Assembly: GCA_034620365.1 (NCBI GenBank)
Contig: JAQGEQ010000260.1
Span: 124,001-188,000, forward strand
Length of the DNA: 64,000 nucleotides
Direction of reading: 5' to 3'
Origin: Pegea sp. RAD2-039
Lineage: Eukaryota > Chordata > Thaliacea > Salpida > Salpidae
A program made the position numbers and the translations under genes. Shown here in pieces: positions 1 to 11,860 of this stretch. Numbering within the stretch: the first letter of the stretch is position 1; every line of letters starts with the position of its first letter. The notes under the pieces are model-generated. The model ran no database searches. It was not told the DNA's origin and saw only the letters and a list, made by a program, of their open reading frames with translations.

Positions 1-720
1 ATAAAAACTAATGTGGGATTATAAACAAAAGCTTTCATTATACTAAAGTTATCAATTATTTGGATGATTGTTGTCAGATATATTTTAAAAATTGGTTTTA
101 AATTTTTTCTAATAACCTTTCTTGATAAATAACTCATATCATACTATCGATCTCAATTTTAAATTATTTTCGTCTTTCGAATTTATCACAAAGAAACAAA
201 ATTATAGTTTTAAAAATAAAGAAGAATTTTCTAAACCTTACTAACCAGTTGTAAAAATTCAAAAATTGTTTCTTTGTTTTTTTGATATTGTAGCATAAAT
301 ACAAATTTAAAGCTAAATAATTTGAGTATTGATAGCTAAAGAAATTCAATTGTTTAAAAATTCAATTTTGAAACTAAATTGTTTATTTAAATAAAAAATC
401 AGTTCAAACAGTTTTCCACTGAAGCCACTCTCATATGACAGCAGAATGTTTTTCCTTTTTTGTGATAATTAAAATAACTATAAATTCGTGGTATTCGAAA
501 ACATTGATTGTTTACTTTTAAACCTAAATAAATTAAAGAAAATAATATAGTTTATAGTGCTTCATAAATTATATCAAACTTAAGAAAAAGTAATTGTATT
601 GCGTAAGTAACCATTTTTTTAAATAAAATTATAAAATACTAATCAAACTTTATTGATTTTTGTATTTATAGTTGAACAAGTTAACGGTAGATGTCGCTAG
701 ATGTCGTTGATGATAAATGA
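1..720 (+). repeat. Segmental duplication A, copy 1
   Basis: This stretch is repeated directly at about 15937-16650 with scattered substitutions and small indels. The shared text runs from the window edge through the block around 400-440 (a near-identical run at 16340-16385) to the block around 670-710. The copy is cut by the window start, so its true left end is unknown. No reading frame longer than about 60 codons is supported and I see no gene in it. Confidence 0.8.
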
Positions 721-1260
721 TAAGTATGATTGTAAAACTTTTATTAACGACATCAGTCAAAAATCTAATCGTTAAGATGATCTTTTGTTGCTGCAAGCTA
801 TATAGTGACTGAATTCAAGACGTTTTTTGAGTTAAAGTTTCTCATATTCAACATATAGCCGATGTCAAAATAAGTTTGTTATATAATTTATGTTTTTATG
901 TTGCACATACTGTTACCCGAATGACAACATATATTTTTATTATTTTACTGTCATAAAAAATAACAATATAGAATTATCTTCTCTAACACATTCATTATTT
1001 ATTTTCTAATTTAAGTAGTTTTAACAAAATATTAATTTTTACTTTATAATGTATATTATATTTAAGCAAAATTGTTTGTTTTGTGTAAGTAAAATTGCTT
1101 TTTATTCAATATCATAAAAACAAACTAATGTTTAATGAGTTTTTGATTTTTATAGTCGAAAAAGTTGACGCTAGACGTCGCTGATGATAAATTATTTTGA
1201 AACCTTTGTATTGCTTCAGGCTATGTTTTTGTAATTGATATTTGATAACTTGAATTTTAA
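655..1260 (+). repeat. Dispersed repeat carrying the GACGCTAGACGTCGCTGATGA module
   Basis: Around 670-715 and again at 1155-1260 lies a module with core GCTAGACGTCGCTGATGAT followed by a conserved CTTTGTATTGCTTCAGGCTA. The same module recurs at 16600-16690 (plus) and, reverse-complemented, at 3480-3590, 36855-36940 and 40170-40265. It is non-coding. It is probably an internal or terminal piece of a dispersed, non-autonomous element. Confidence 0.6.
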
Positions 1261-2044
1261 GGCTTACTTTTAAATTTTGTGAAAATTATGAATATTTAGG
1301 TTTATATTGAAAACAAACTATCTTAACAAGTAGATTTTCGTTTAAAAAAATGAAAATTTTGAAAGCAAATTATTTTTGTTTATTTTTATATTTAAAGAAA
1401 ATTAAATCTTGTTAATATGCTTACTTGTGTAATACAGAAATTATCAAACTAATTACTATTTTATCTTGCCAGATGCTGCTGATTGAAAACATTTTTTATC
1501 TTCATTTTATTCGATTTATTATTTCAAAAATTTTAAGCTTCCTATTTTCTTACTAGAAAACATGTTAATATGTAAACAAATCATTGTTTTACTTAAACAA
1601 ACATATTTAAATTTGAAACTGAAATATATCAAAACTCTTTATTCTAACTTAGCTACCATCAGCAATTAGGCAAATTTCAATAAAAACTTTGTTAGTAGCG
1701 AGTATCTACTTTTAATACACCACTGGTACGAATTTAACTAATTAATTGAGTTGGATTTACTATTTCACTGTTTTTTTGTAAAGCATTTTTGTTGCTTTGT
1801 TTTGTGATTTTTACAATGAAGCTTATAAACTGCTTATCTTCTAAGATTTTATTTTAAAGTATAGTTATTATTTTAGATATTAATAACTGTATTTTGGAAT
1901 TTTGAATAAAAGAGTTTGAGCTTAGCTATGTATGCCTAGTTAAAAAAAATATAAATGCAATTTGTAGTTGCAAAAGATTTTTATTTCTTTATTATTATAG
2001 AAACAATGCATTGTTATCTTCTTAGTAACATTCAAAAAAACTCA

Positions 2045-2165
2045 CGTTCTCCTGACAAATACTAGATGAGAAGATTTTTTATATAAAGAAATAATCTTTA
2101 ATCTTTAGCGTGAGATAAATATAATAAACATAATTTTTGATATCGACCATTTGTCGATAGAATAA
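2045..2165 (-). repeat. R1 hairpin repeat copy (minus)
   Basis: It has the motif TCCTGACAAATACTAGATGA near 2050 and, about 75 bp on, the hairpin TATCGACCATTTGTCGATA at 2141-2159. The hairpin has a perfect 7-bp stem and a 5-nt loop. The same two-motif arrangement recurs at least nine further times in this window. Confidence 0.75.
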
Positions 2166-2849
2166 TCCGAGAAATACAACTAACAAGTTAACAGCAAACT
2201 TTCAAATTAAAAATTGCTTGATTATATCGTTTGGTAATAATACTTGAGGAAATTTTCAATTTAACTCCAAATATTTGTGAATATTAAAGTTTTTGAAATT
2301 TGTAATTTTTATTGATTTGATTTACAAAAACTAATGATGATTACTTCTTAAAAACATTTTATTTATTTTTATTTGAGAATATCGCAAACATTTCTAATTG
2401 TTCCAGTAAATCTATGATGGTATTTAGTGGGTAGCAAAAAAGTCAATAAAAAGTTTTAGTAAAAACTAGCAATATTGATTTATAAAATTAATATTTTTAA
2501 AATTTTAAACTTAAAATTATTTTTTTCACTCTTTCATATTAAATAGCGATTTATAAAAAAAAAATATATACTTGCGTGAAACATTTTACACATTATGAAT
2601 TTTCAAATTTAATCATAATTCTCAAGTGAAAAAAGTGATTTATTTATATATTTACTTGGTTGTCAGTATATAAAGATAAAGCTTAAAAAAAATAAATAAA
2701 TAAATAAAATAATAGATGTAATGAAAAAAGAAAATTGACAAATATTTGATGTCTAAATGATATTCACGCTATGTAATTCTATTAATAGAAACATCCCAGC
2801 AGATTTAACTTTGAAAGTAAACTTAATTTTGTTAGTTTTTATTTCGGAA

Positions 2850-2975
2850 TAATCTATCGACGAGTAGTCGATAACAAAAATTTACTCTGTTCACAGTGTA
2901 TTATAATGATAACGAAAAATGTTTTTCATTATAACAACATTGTTTCATCCAGTATTTGTCCGGAGAAAAATTATT
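2850..2975 (+). repeat. R1 hairpin repeat copy (plus)
   Basis: The stem TATCGAC (2855-2861) and GTCGATA (2867-2873) flank a GAGTA loop. About 80 bp downstream is AGTATTTGTCCGGAGAAAA (2952-2970). This is the inverted counterpart of the copy at 2045-2165, with a different loop but the same stem. Confidence 0.75.
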
Positions 2976-4680
2976 TTTGAAAAATATTAGTCAATTAAAA
3001 AATTTAAATTATTTAGAATCATAAGAATAGTTTTATATATTGACAATAAAAACAAATTGCTTTTGCGAAATTTATTTAACTTATTAGGGATTTTTCTAAT
3101 TAGGGTCGTTATTTTTTCAGGATATTTTTTAAAATTTATGCTTTGGAAATTGATAGTCGCTAAGTTGAGTCAAATTTTTGTAACTGTCAATTAGTTTTTA
3201 TTTACAGATTTCAGCACAAGAGTTATTGAAAAAAGTGTTTAAATGTTTTGTAAGGTCAATTCATTGAAAATAATTATTTGTCTGACAGATAAGAGGAAGA
3301 AAGTATGTTAAAACGTTTAAATTTACTTTTAACTTCAATGATAAATAAATAATTTACTTTTAAAATTTTAGTTTTTTATTGATACGAAAAGTTACTGGTT
3401 AAAATTGTTCTGTTTTCAATTTAAACTTAATTATTCATAATTTCAACAAAGTTTGATAGTAAGTCTTAAAATTCAATTTATCAAATATCACTTACAAAAA
3501 CATAGCCTAAAGCAATACAAGGATTTTAAAATTATTTATCTTCAGCGACGTCTAGCGTCAACTTTTCTACTATAGAAACATAAAACTCAAAAATCATTAA
3601 TAAGATTGTTATAAAAACATTTTTACTTACCAAAACAATCAATTTTGCTTTAATTTATTATATTTTATGTGGTTCTCAATAATCTTATTTTAATTAGTTC
3701 TAATTACACAAGATGTATAAGTTATTATTTTAACTCTTTTTAACTTCAACTGATTAGCTGAAGATTTTACATTAATTTTTAAAATTCAAATATTTTGATC
3801 ATTTAATTAATTTTAAACATAAGTAAAAACTTCAAAAGTTTTTGAAGAAAAAAGCTGAATGTATGATTCCATAAATATTTAGTGATATCAAAATAATTTG
3901 CTAATTAACAAAATTATAATATTTCATGAATAAAACTCTATAAAAATTCAAAGCAGGTAAGACCTTAAGATAAAAATATTCAGTTATTTACGCTATATTT
4001 TACGGATATAATTTATTTGATCATTAATTGAAGTTTTTTACAAGTTAAACAATCTTTTTTATTTTAGAAGAGTTAAAAACAACAAAAATTTTTGTTTCCT
4101 TTTTACGGTATCTATGGGCGAATCGTAATATTTCAATATTTTGTTAAATTTCAAACTTGTGATTGACTTTTAATGTCGAATGAAACTTTATACAATTGCC
4201 CTTATGAAAGTTGTTCGTTTATATTTCTTTAATGTTTTCAGCATTTTGATGTTCACATTTTATTTCTAATCTAATAGAGGTTACTCAACAAAAATTAGTT
4301 TATGATGGTGACGTAATTACTGAAGAACAATTTGATGATGCTTGTTTTGATGAAAGAATGTGGTTACTAATGAAAATATTTTTGGCATTAAACGTGAATT
4401 TATATGTTTAGTATCAATAGTAATTTGGTTGAATTATCATCTATTGTCTTAGAGAAGAATTGTTTACACTATTAAAATAATTTTTGTTAAATTATAAAAA
4501 TATGAATCAGTTATGTAAATATGTTAACTAAATATAAAAAAGTACATTACAAACTTGAAGGTTTTACTTTCAATCTCGCCTTGTTTACAATAGTTGAGAT
4601 TTGTTTCAACGAATATCTTCAGCAAATAAAAAGTGCAAATTTCCATTAGGGAGTTGTTTTAGAGTAAATTGTAGCAAGGT

Positions 4681-5745
4681 GAATAAATAATAATAAGTAA
4701 CTAAATATCAAAAGCTGAAAAGTTATTGATCTGTGTTTACCATAAAGTTACAAAGAAACTAAATAAATGCTTCTGATGATTGACAAAAGTGTTTGTGATT
4801 AAGTTTATGCAATTAATTGACTAGGAAAGTTGAACATTTTGTTGTGAGTATCATTTGAAATTTTTTCACTAGCAGAAGTTTTTCCGTATTTAAAAATCTT
4901 TTTATATCTTTGTTGATGGTAAATTTATGAACTTACAAGATAGAAAACTAGAGTAGATATGTTTAAAGCTTTAGGAAGTAGCTGATTTTTTAAGTTTTAA
5001 AAGGAGTTTTTAAGAGATATTGCCAACCAATACTTTATAAATATTGGGTTTTTTTCAGTTTTGTTCACTATATTGTTCTACATTTTCGCCTAGCTTACTA
5101 TATTGTTTGCATATGAATAATTTATATAACTAAATAATTTTTAAATACTTATGATAATTATTCATATCATAAAAAAATTTCATAAGCTTATTTCATATAG
5201 TAATTAATATAGTAATCGATAAACAATATTCTTATTTCAAAGCTGATATTTTATACATCAATTGACTTTTTCAAACAAAAATGACATCATTACAAAATTT
5301 TAGTTTAAGAAATTTTATTTATTATAAAAAGATTCAAATTTAAAAAGAATAATTAACAATAAATCTGATTAAAATTTGTTGAATTGACATAGAAGAGTGG
5401 ATAATAAGTACTTTAGCTCGATGTTCAATAACAGCATAAATAGAATAACTTCATTACAATAACAAACTAGCTATTTAATTTTTCTTGTAACTGTTAAGCA
5501 ATAGATTTTCTTACTTATGAAAGTTGATTCGATTCTTGAAGTGTTTAAAGAAAATAAAGATAACACAGTATCCTGGGACATTGGCATTAAAACAAATCAA
5601 GAAAAAAAACCAACAGGCTATACATTTACATTAAAGATAAAACTAGTAACCAAAGCTGCAATACGAAGTGACGCAAACATATTTATCAAGGAATTTGAAA
5701 ACAAATTAAAACTTGTAGATCTAGAAATAAAAATATGAAGAATGT
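4681..5745 (+). repeat. Segmental duplication B, copy 1
   Basis: This segment is repeated directly at about 18196-19262 at high similarity across its whole length. The repeat includes the small ORF at 5517 and its upstream flank. Together with duplication A, the first 5.7 kb of the window and 15.9-19.3 kb look like an old tandem-type duplication, later interrupted by insertions and deletions. Confidence 0.8.
5517..5738 (+). CDS. Small ORF, unknown 73-aa protein
   Basis: This ATG-initiated frame of 73 codons encodes a lysine-rich, hydrophilic protein with no signal peptide, membrane segment or motif that I recognise. Its segmental duplicate at 19032 keeps the same start and most of the residues but carries a one-base deletion in a run of A residues, so only this copy is open. 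The ending ATGA overlaps the start of a second short frame at 5735. The two may therefore be parts of one interrupted gene or separate exons. Survival of an open frame in a 75% A+T region is mild support for coding. It could equally be the single intact piece of a repeat-derived exon. No function is proposed. Confidence 0.35.
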   Translation: MKVDSILEVFKENKDNTVSWDIGIKTNQEKKPTGYTFTLKIKLVTKAAIRSDANIFIKEFENKLKLVDLEIKI

Positions 5746-5821
5746 GGAAAATGAATATCAAAGATGTTTTAATAGTGGCAATTATGTTGCTGATCACAAA
5801 AGATACCATACAGCTAACTAA
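5735..5821 (+). CDS. Possible 28-codon ORF or exon with ADHKRY motif
   Basis: The ATG overlaps the stop codon of the preceding frame. The 28-residue product contains QRCFNSGNYVADHKRYHTAN, which looks like the C-terminal half of a zinc finger (an H-x3-H pair) but has no C-x2-C pair. A related translated stretch, QRCGNNHNDDADHKRYLTAN, occurs on the minus strand at about 35030-35085. Two distant loci sharing this peptide in frame suggests a real, now fragmented, coding exon. It could be a last exon or a pseudogene remnant. Confidence 0.3.
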   Translation: MKNVENEYQRCFNSGNYVADHKRYHTAN

Positions 5822-7295
5822 TAGCCATTCAAGCTTTTTATTTTAAAGTTAAAATTTTTGATTGAAATGAAAAAATATTTTTATTAGATATTGAAAATCA
5901 TCTGCTATAAACGAATCAACAATTTTATTCAAATTAAAACACAATTTTAATTAGAATTGATTATCATTAACAAGAAAAACTGAAGTGAAAGGTTTTTTTA
6001 TTTTATAGTAATTTTTTCAATAAAAAATGGAAAAATGTTGAAATTTTAAAGGAAAAAATATTATTTGAATATAAAAGTTAATCTACCTTTTTCTGTAACC
6101 ATCTTATTTATCTTTTATTTAACCTAACTTGATAGACTATAATGTTCTTTTAAATTTAGGTATTATAACAGTAAAAATTAATTCAAGCAAAATGCAACTG
6201 TTATCAAAACTTCTTTAGAATAATTTATATATTTAAACCTAATTTACAGTAAGAGAATCTAAGAGTAAATCGGTTTATTATTGTTATACTAAACTATAGA
6301 TTTTAATAGAATATTTGTTTATACACTAATCGAAAACTTTATTAAAATACATGAAGTAAACTAACCAGCAGTTGGAAATTAACTTCATGGAAATGAACTT
6401 TTTTGATTCCGAGTGATCTTAATTTGAAACACAAACTTTAACTACTTATTGTAATAAAAAATAACTTTACGTTTGTGCTAAAAGTTGATGAGTTTAGAAA
6501 TAATGAATAAATTTATCTGAGATATGAAAAAAAAAGAAAGAATTTATCATTATAAAATTATATTATAAAAATCGAAATTATTTTTAAAATAATGATATTT
6601 TTCTAAATAAGTTGATCTAAAAAATATTATTCCAGAATAAACTTTTCAGTATCTAGTTGCTAAAATTATATTTTTGGAGGTTTTTGATGAATTATTTAAA
6701 TAATTTTTAGTTACAACTGCAAATAATAGAAATATTGTCTAACAACAAGTGGTGTCAATTGTAAAGATATTTGAATTTCTTTAAATTTTCATCTTTTCTT
6801 TTAAACGTTTTTAAAGCACTTTTTTTAAAAGCACTATTTTGAAATTACTTTGTCGTGCTGGTGGATAAATATTTGATGAGTTAAAAAAAGATTATTAAAT
6901 TGTAGTTTCAAACTGTTATTAATAAAGCTGTAGGAGTTCCTGTTTGTAGATATTCTACTATGCATCTAAAATATTCTGAATCACCAAACTGGAAAGTTGT
7001 AACTCATTCTAACATTTTAATATTTTTATTATTTTAATCAGCTAATTTTCTGCAATTTTTATATTTTTTAATTCATAAATTTACAAACTTTAATTTCTTT
7101 TTTCGATTTGTAAACTTTGTAAAAATCTTTTTTTACTTAGCTGAATCAACATTAGGTTGTTATGAATCTCTGAATGTTTTCAAGTTTAAAATTGCTTTAA
7201 GAAAGTTTGATGCAGAAATTTACTTGAAATATTTGTACCATGAAACTAATATTCTATAATATAATAAAATAATAAAATACCGAAAATCAGTTGTT
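5822..7295. other. Non-coding; contains left edge of duplication C copy 1
   Basis: No gene is supported. From about 6145 the sequence matches 26940 onward, which marks the left boundary of the zinc finger/large-ORF duplication. The stretch shows A+T-rich sequence only, including the 3' flank of the minus-strand zinc-finger locus. Confidence 0.6.
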
Positions 7296-7934
7296 TTATT
7301 TACAGTATGGTTTAAAAAAATAATTTTGTTTCTGATTATTATGAGCCCTTTGATGGTACGAAAGACTTGCTTTATGACGAAATTGTTTTCCACAAGCAAG
7401 ACATTCATATGGTTTCTTGCCAGTATGAGTTCTTTCATGTTTTATAAGATTTGATTTTATAGCAAACTTTCTTTCACAAACAACACATTCATATGGTTTC
7501 TCACCAGTATGTGTTCTTTCATGTGTTATAAGGGTTGAACTTTGACTAAACCTTCTTCCACAAACAATACAATCATATGGTTTCTCACCAGTCTGAGTTC
7601 TTTTATGATTGACAAGTTGAGATTTGAAATTAAATTGTCTACAACAAATCAAACATTCATATTTGTATTTGCAATTTGAAAATTTTTTAAGCAAACATGT
7701 TTTTTATTCATTTACTACTTCTGCTGATTGATTTCATTTGGTTGACGAATTACTCTTCTTGGTTATATTTTCTCTTTCATTGTTACAAGTAATTTCATCA
7801 ACGATAATTTCGTTCCAACCATCCTCTGCATTACGTAATTTATTTGAATGTTTCTTTTTTGATGTTACATTGTCGATGTTACTTTCAGTTGATAACAACT
7901 TTCGCTTCCGATGAATTTTTTTGTTGTCCATCAA
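7296..7934 (-). pseudogene. C2H2 zinc-finger gene copy 1, nonsense-interrupted
   Basis: This is the homologue of the intact 212-codon gene at 28097-28735 and aligns without length change. It has two in-frame stop codons relative to that gene: TGA at 7734-7736 (minus strand) near residue 67, and TAA at 7704-7706 near residue 77. The fragment after the stops still encodes four C2H2 fingers with TGEKP linkers, but finger 1 has lost its last histidine (replaced by glutamine). A zinc-finger array without the N-terminal region could only be made from an internal start. The family usually binds DNA. Here the gene is most simply a recent pseudogene. Confidence 0.85.
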
Positions 7935-8750
7935 ACTTTACAAAATTTATGAAATAAATCAGTTCTGATAATTTTTATTAAGCAAAAAAAAGTTGATCAT
8001 TTTATGATATGAAGGAAGTAAAAGTTTTTTCAAAATTTAAGCAAATTATTTTGTTGCCAAGAATATTAAAAAATATATTTGAATACAAAAAACTGAAAAA
8101 TCATTGTAGAAACCGATAACAGGGAATAATTTTAATAAATCTATCAATTTCTACAACCTATGATATTTTTTTTTACTGTACATGAAACTAATCAACTTTT
8201 TTATATAAAAGTACTATAAGACTTTGGAGATATTTACAAACACTTTTATGTTGGATTTTACAGTAGGATTTTAATTTTGTCTAATTTCTATTTAGCAACT
8301 GTTTTTTCTCATATTTTGTACATTTTTTCAACAATTTGTGGTAAACTAAAAAACAATATTATAATAAGTTTAGATATTAGTTTAAAACTAAACTTTGAAA
8401 ATTTTTTACAAGTTTTTATAAATAAATACCTTTTAGCAATAACTTAAAAATATTTTCAAGTGTTTGTAGAAGTTTTTATGTTTTATTTACTATTATTTAT
8501 TTACATATCCACAACGTTGTTGCCCTTTATGTTGTTATTGTTAATTTTAAGTCTATGAAGTAATAAAAGAGAAGTGCATAGATGTATTTTGAAAAGTTCT
8601 CACATTATCTATTATTTAAGATTTAACTAATTTGAATTATTCATGCTTTGGGTAAAGCTAAACAAATCAGTATAAGATACTGATTTTTATATTTTCCTTA
8701 TAGTTTCTTTATATACTTCTGCACATGTTAAAGATGTACAAATCATTTTT
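7935..8750. promoter_or_regulatory. Divergent intergenic region between zinc finger and large ORF
   Basis: About 0.8 kb separates the minus-strand zinc-finger start from the plus-strand ORF start, so any promoters lie here back to back. The sequence is strongly conserved with 28736-30710 apart from an insertion in that copy. I see no clear TATA box or initiator that stands out from the A+T background, so the assignment rests on position only. Confidence 0.3.
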
Positions 8751-8754
8751 ACAG
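8751..8754 (+). other. Candidate splice acceptor upstream of the 778-codon ORF
   Basis: A pyrimidine-rich tract followed by TTTTTACAG ends 17 bp before the ATG at 8772. It is preserved in copy 2 before 30731. It could be the 3' end of a 5'-UTR intron or an outron acceptor for spliced-leader trans-splicing. The sequence alone does not decide. Confidence 0.4.
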
Positions 8755-8771
8755 ACTGATAATCCATAAAA

Positions 8772-11108
8772 ATGTCTAGTTTAAAAGCTGATAAGTTTTT
8801 CGAGTTTGTAAAACAGTACAAGATAAAAGAAAACAAGTTCTACATTTTGCAAGGTAGAATGTTTCAATTTATTTTTACAAATGAAGTTTTCAAAAATAAT
8901 TTAGAACTTCAACATAAATACAATCGTGATAATTTTGATACCGATAAACTTGAGTGCATGTCTCATCTTTTTCTGAGAAACAAAATTGCTTTACCTGGAT
9001 GCGTTTATTGGATATATCAAGATGATAATTTTGTTAGGGTATTTAAGCTAAAAGATTTTAATGTTAGTAACTTTTCATATGAAATGGTTTTAGTAACACT
9101 ATTTTTTCACTTTGGAGTGGCATATTCCTTAAATAAAGATAAATCAGTGAAAGAACATTTTGTTTGTTTGGAACTTTTGAAACATTGTTTGATAATTGCT
9201 GAAGATTTGGATTCATCTAAAACTTTGCTGAACTTTAAGACAATTGCTTTTTCATGTTTTTTGTCACAAATTCTAAACGTGTTTATAACAACTTCAAACA
9301 CAAACTTTAAACAAACTAATGAGAGATTTGCTGAGTTAATAAAATACTTTTCTTTCTCTTCATTCCCGACAAAAAGATCATATTTTCAATCTGGGTTAAA
9401 TAAATTGCAAACATATCTGTCATTTTTAGATGGGTATGCTCACAAATCTATATGTTTTCATCAGTGCCAACTTTATTACTCTTCAGCTTATGTGAAAACA
9501 GCCACATTTATTAGAGAACTTGTAATGTATTGTGACTTGCTTTTATTTGTCCATTTATCAAATGCAAATCAAATATATGTTTTTAGACAAACTTTTTGCT
9601 CAAAAGAGATTCGCATATTATGCAAAACTGAGTTTACCAAGCATGTAATTGAGACTGAGAAATCTTTGATTACTACGCTTTCGTCAGCTTTAGTTTGTTT
9701 TGATTGGTTAATACAGTTGGTTTGTTCTTACAAACTTCCAGGCTTTAAATCTAATGAATTGAAGAAGATTGCAAACGGTTTATATGTAAACAGAAGTATC
9801 TATAAGAGCTTACACTTCAGTCATTATGATTACAAACTGGGAGAAATTCTTGAAGAAAAAGAAAAACAAGTTTATCTTAGCAATGAACGTTTAATTTCTC
9901 TTACGAGTGATGTTTTTTTGTTTTCAGTATTAAACTCAACGGTTTTAAAATGCTTTAGAGATCAAAACACATACCGGTCTATTTCTAAAAGTCTGAGGAT
10001 TATATTGTTGTTAGTTACTCTAGCTTTTGCTTTAAAGAAACAACTGAATATTTGTTTAGTAAAATTTCTGATTAATATTGCTAGGAAAAAGTCGCAGGAT
10101 TTCTTTTTAAATAGAAAAATTACGAAAGAATACTCAAGTGGTGAAAAATGTCAACTTTTAGATAAAATATTTTATAAGATTCTTGATAAAACAAAGAAAT
10201 ATGACAACTTGTTTGTAAAAGACGTGATGCTTAAAACGTTTTTCGATTGTTTATTGCATCAATTGCTCTTATCACCATCTAAAATTACTCTAGAGTTATT
10301 TGCTTTTGCAGAATTTCCGTTTGAATCCACAAATTTCCAAATTGAAAAACCAGGATCATCACAAAACTATTTAGACTTTTTTTTATACTTTGATAAAGAA
10401 AAACATCGTGTAATTGGTCTTATCAGTTCTATCTTAAAGAATGGTTTCTTAAGGTTGCTTGTAGATTTTATTACTACAGAATCAAAAAAAATAGATGATT
10501 TGAAAAAGGATATAATCCTGAAATTTCAACAGCAATCAAGCAATAATAAAGATGAAATTAAATCAATTTTTGATTCAATATTTTTACTAAAACGAAAAGT
10601 TTGGCTGTTTACATTGCTAGTTCCTAAGTTTATCGATTATACAAAAGAACCTGAAAGAGCTGTTATACTAATGCAAGAATTTTTTCTTACTGGAAAAAAT
10701 TTCCATTGTTGTATTGGATGGAATAATTTAAGTATGATAAATTTTGAAGGACGGCTGATAATGATAAGAAGTTTGATGAGAAACATTTCAAATTCTGCTG
10801 ACTTAATAATACACATTATACAAAGTTTTTTCTTTTTTTTGAAGAGTTTGCCTACCTTGTTTGATGATAGAATTACTCCATCTAATGAAGAATGTTTTTT
10901 TAAACTAATAACTTGCATTCAAGTAACTGTTGCAAAAGTATGCAGAAATTTTAATGAAAGCTATGCTCTCAATTTGAAGACCAATTTGTTTAGTGAATAC
11001 TTATCAATCTTAGAAAATATCTGTAAAATAAATAGAAAAAAAATTACCTTTAAAAATATTTTAAGTAAACTCAACGAACTACCTACAATGCCATTTTTAT
11101 TTGTCTAA
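8772..11108 (+). CDS. Intronless 778-aa protein of unknown function
   Basis: This is a single uninterrupted frame from ATG at 8772 to TAA. The start is supported by an acceptor-like site just upstream, shared by the second copy. The protein is rich in leucine, phenylalanine, lysine and serine. It has many short amphipathic helical stretches and no evident signal peptide, zinc-binding pattern, catalytic motif or transmembrane array, so an all-helical solenoid-like fold is a guess. I do not recognise the family. It occurs three times in the window: intact here, with one nonsense codon at 30731-33067, and 5'-truncated at 56875-57948. The lack of introns, while RPB9 nearby has three, suggests a retrocopy or a mobile-element protein. 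Over the first 311 codons I count about seven replacement and two silent differences from copy 2, which shows no clear purifying selection. A divergent zinc-finger gene lies upstream. Confidence 0.7.
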   Translation: MSSLKADKFFEFVKQYKIKENKFYILQGRMFQFIFTNEVFKNNLELQHKYNRDNFDTDKLECMSHLFLRNKIALPGCVYWIYQDDNFVRVFKLKDFNVSNFSYEMVLVTLFFHFGVAYSLNKDKSVKEHFVCLELLKHCLIIAEDLDSSKTLLNFKTIAFSCFLSQILNVFITTSNTNFKQTNERFAELIKYFSFSSFPTKRSYFQSGLNKLQTYLSFLDGYAHKSICFHQCQLYYSSAYVKTATFIRELVMYCDLLLFVHLSNANQIYVFRQTFCSKEIRILCKTEFTKHVIETEKSLITTLSSALVCFDWLIQLVCSYKLPGFKSNELKKIANGLYVNRSIYKSLHFSHYDYKLGEILEEKEKQVYLSNERLISLTSDVFLFSVLNSTVLKCFRDQNTYRSISKSLRIILLLVTLAFALKKQLNICLVKFLINIARKKSQDFFLNRKITKEYSSGEKCQLLDKIFYKILDKTKKYDNLFVKDVMLKTFFDCLLHQLLLSPSKITLELFAFAEFPFESTNFQIEKPGSSQNYLDFFLYFDKEKHRVIGLISSILKNGFLRLLVDFITTESKKIDDLKKDIILKFQQQSSNNKDEIKSIFDSIFLLKRKVWLFTLLVPKFIDYTKEPERAVILMQEFFLTGKNFHCCIGWNNLSMINFEGRLIMIRSLMRNISNSADLIIHIIQSFFFFLKSLPTLFDDRITPSNEECFFKLITCIQVTVAKVCRNFNESYALNLKTNLFSEYLSILENICKINRKKITFKNILSKLNELPTMPFLFV

Positions 11109-11322
11109 AGTAGACTTGTGTCTCTTTTAATGTTTATCAAAAGTAAAATTTGTTGTCTGTTTTTTATAAAGTGTTTTAGTAGTATATGCTTATAGCGTAA
11201 CATAAGTATAACATGTATGAATGTCATACTTCTTTTCCAACGTTTGTTTGTTTTGTGTTTCAGTTTTAGTTTTCTCTAAGTGACCCTCCATTTGCCACTT
11301 AATATAACAAAATGTACTGAAA

Positions 11323-11328
11323 AATAAA
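11323..11328 (+). terminator. Candidate polyadenylation signal
   Basis: An AATAAA lies about 215 bp after the stop of the 778-codon ORF. The surrounding 3' flank is conserved in both other copies, which fits a transcribed 3' UTR. In this A+T-rich DNA the hexamer alone is weak evidence. Confidence 0.35.
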
Positions 11329-11860
11329 AGAAAATAATATTGCTTACTTTAAGTAGTTATTAAACTTTCTTGAAATGATCAGGTAAAAGGTTAAAATTAT
11401 GTTTTAATGAAAATCAAAACGATAATAGAAATGTGTTGAGTACAACATTTTAAAATCAATGTATAAATGTTTGGAACATTATAGAGGCATAGTTAAAATA
11501 TAAACCATCAATGAAAATAAGATAATATATAGTAAAAGAAAACATAGTAAAAGTTAAATGATGTTTTTATTCATCGTCAGTTACTTAACATTTCCAGAGG
11601 TCGTCATAATAGTCTTAGGATTGTTTTAAATAATAATTAACTAAATAAATAAAATTTCTAATAGTAAATGTTTAGAATGACGATGACAGCAGTTAGTTTG
11701 GAGATATTAGATATATTGATAGCTGATTGCGTATTGAGGCATCAATTAAGAATTTATAATTCTATTTGTAAGTTTTTCCCAAAAATGTGATTTTTAATTT
11801 TTAAGTCTTTTGAATAATTATAAAATAAATCAACCAGTAGCTGGTGTGCTTGTGAAATGT

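Larger units (their letters stand above)
1260..4680. other. Gene-free repeat-rich stretch
   Basis: No coding region is supported here. It contains two copies of the hairpin repeat R1 (2045-2165 and 2850-2975, opposite orientations) and a stretch at about 2120-2450 repeated at 60440-60800. An inverted copy of the GACGTC module lies at 3480-3590. From 3600 to 4680 I see only A+T-rich sequence with short open frames. Confidence 0.6.
6145..11860 (+). repeat. Segmental duplication C, copy 1 (zinc finger + 778-codon ORF)
   Basis: This unit is repeated directly at about 26940-33610. Copy 1 lacks the roughly 1.15 kb inserted in copy 2 between the two genes. It carries about 250 bp near 11430-11680 that copy 2 lacks. 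The left boundary is at a TAGACTAT sequence and the right boundary is around 11860/33610. A third, partial copy covering only the 3' half of the large ORF and its flank lies at 56875-58219. Confidence 0.85.

Noticed and set aside
10637-10918. Minus-strand frame of 93 codons (also at 32596 and 57543)
   Set aside because: It is antisense to the 778-codon ORF in all copies, so its openness is a by-product of the real frame.
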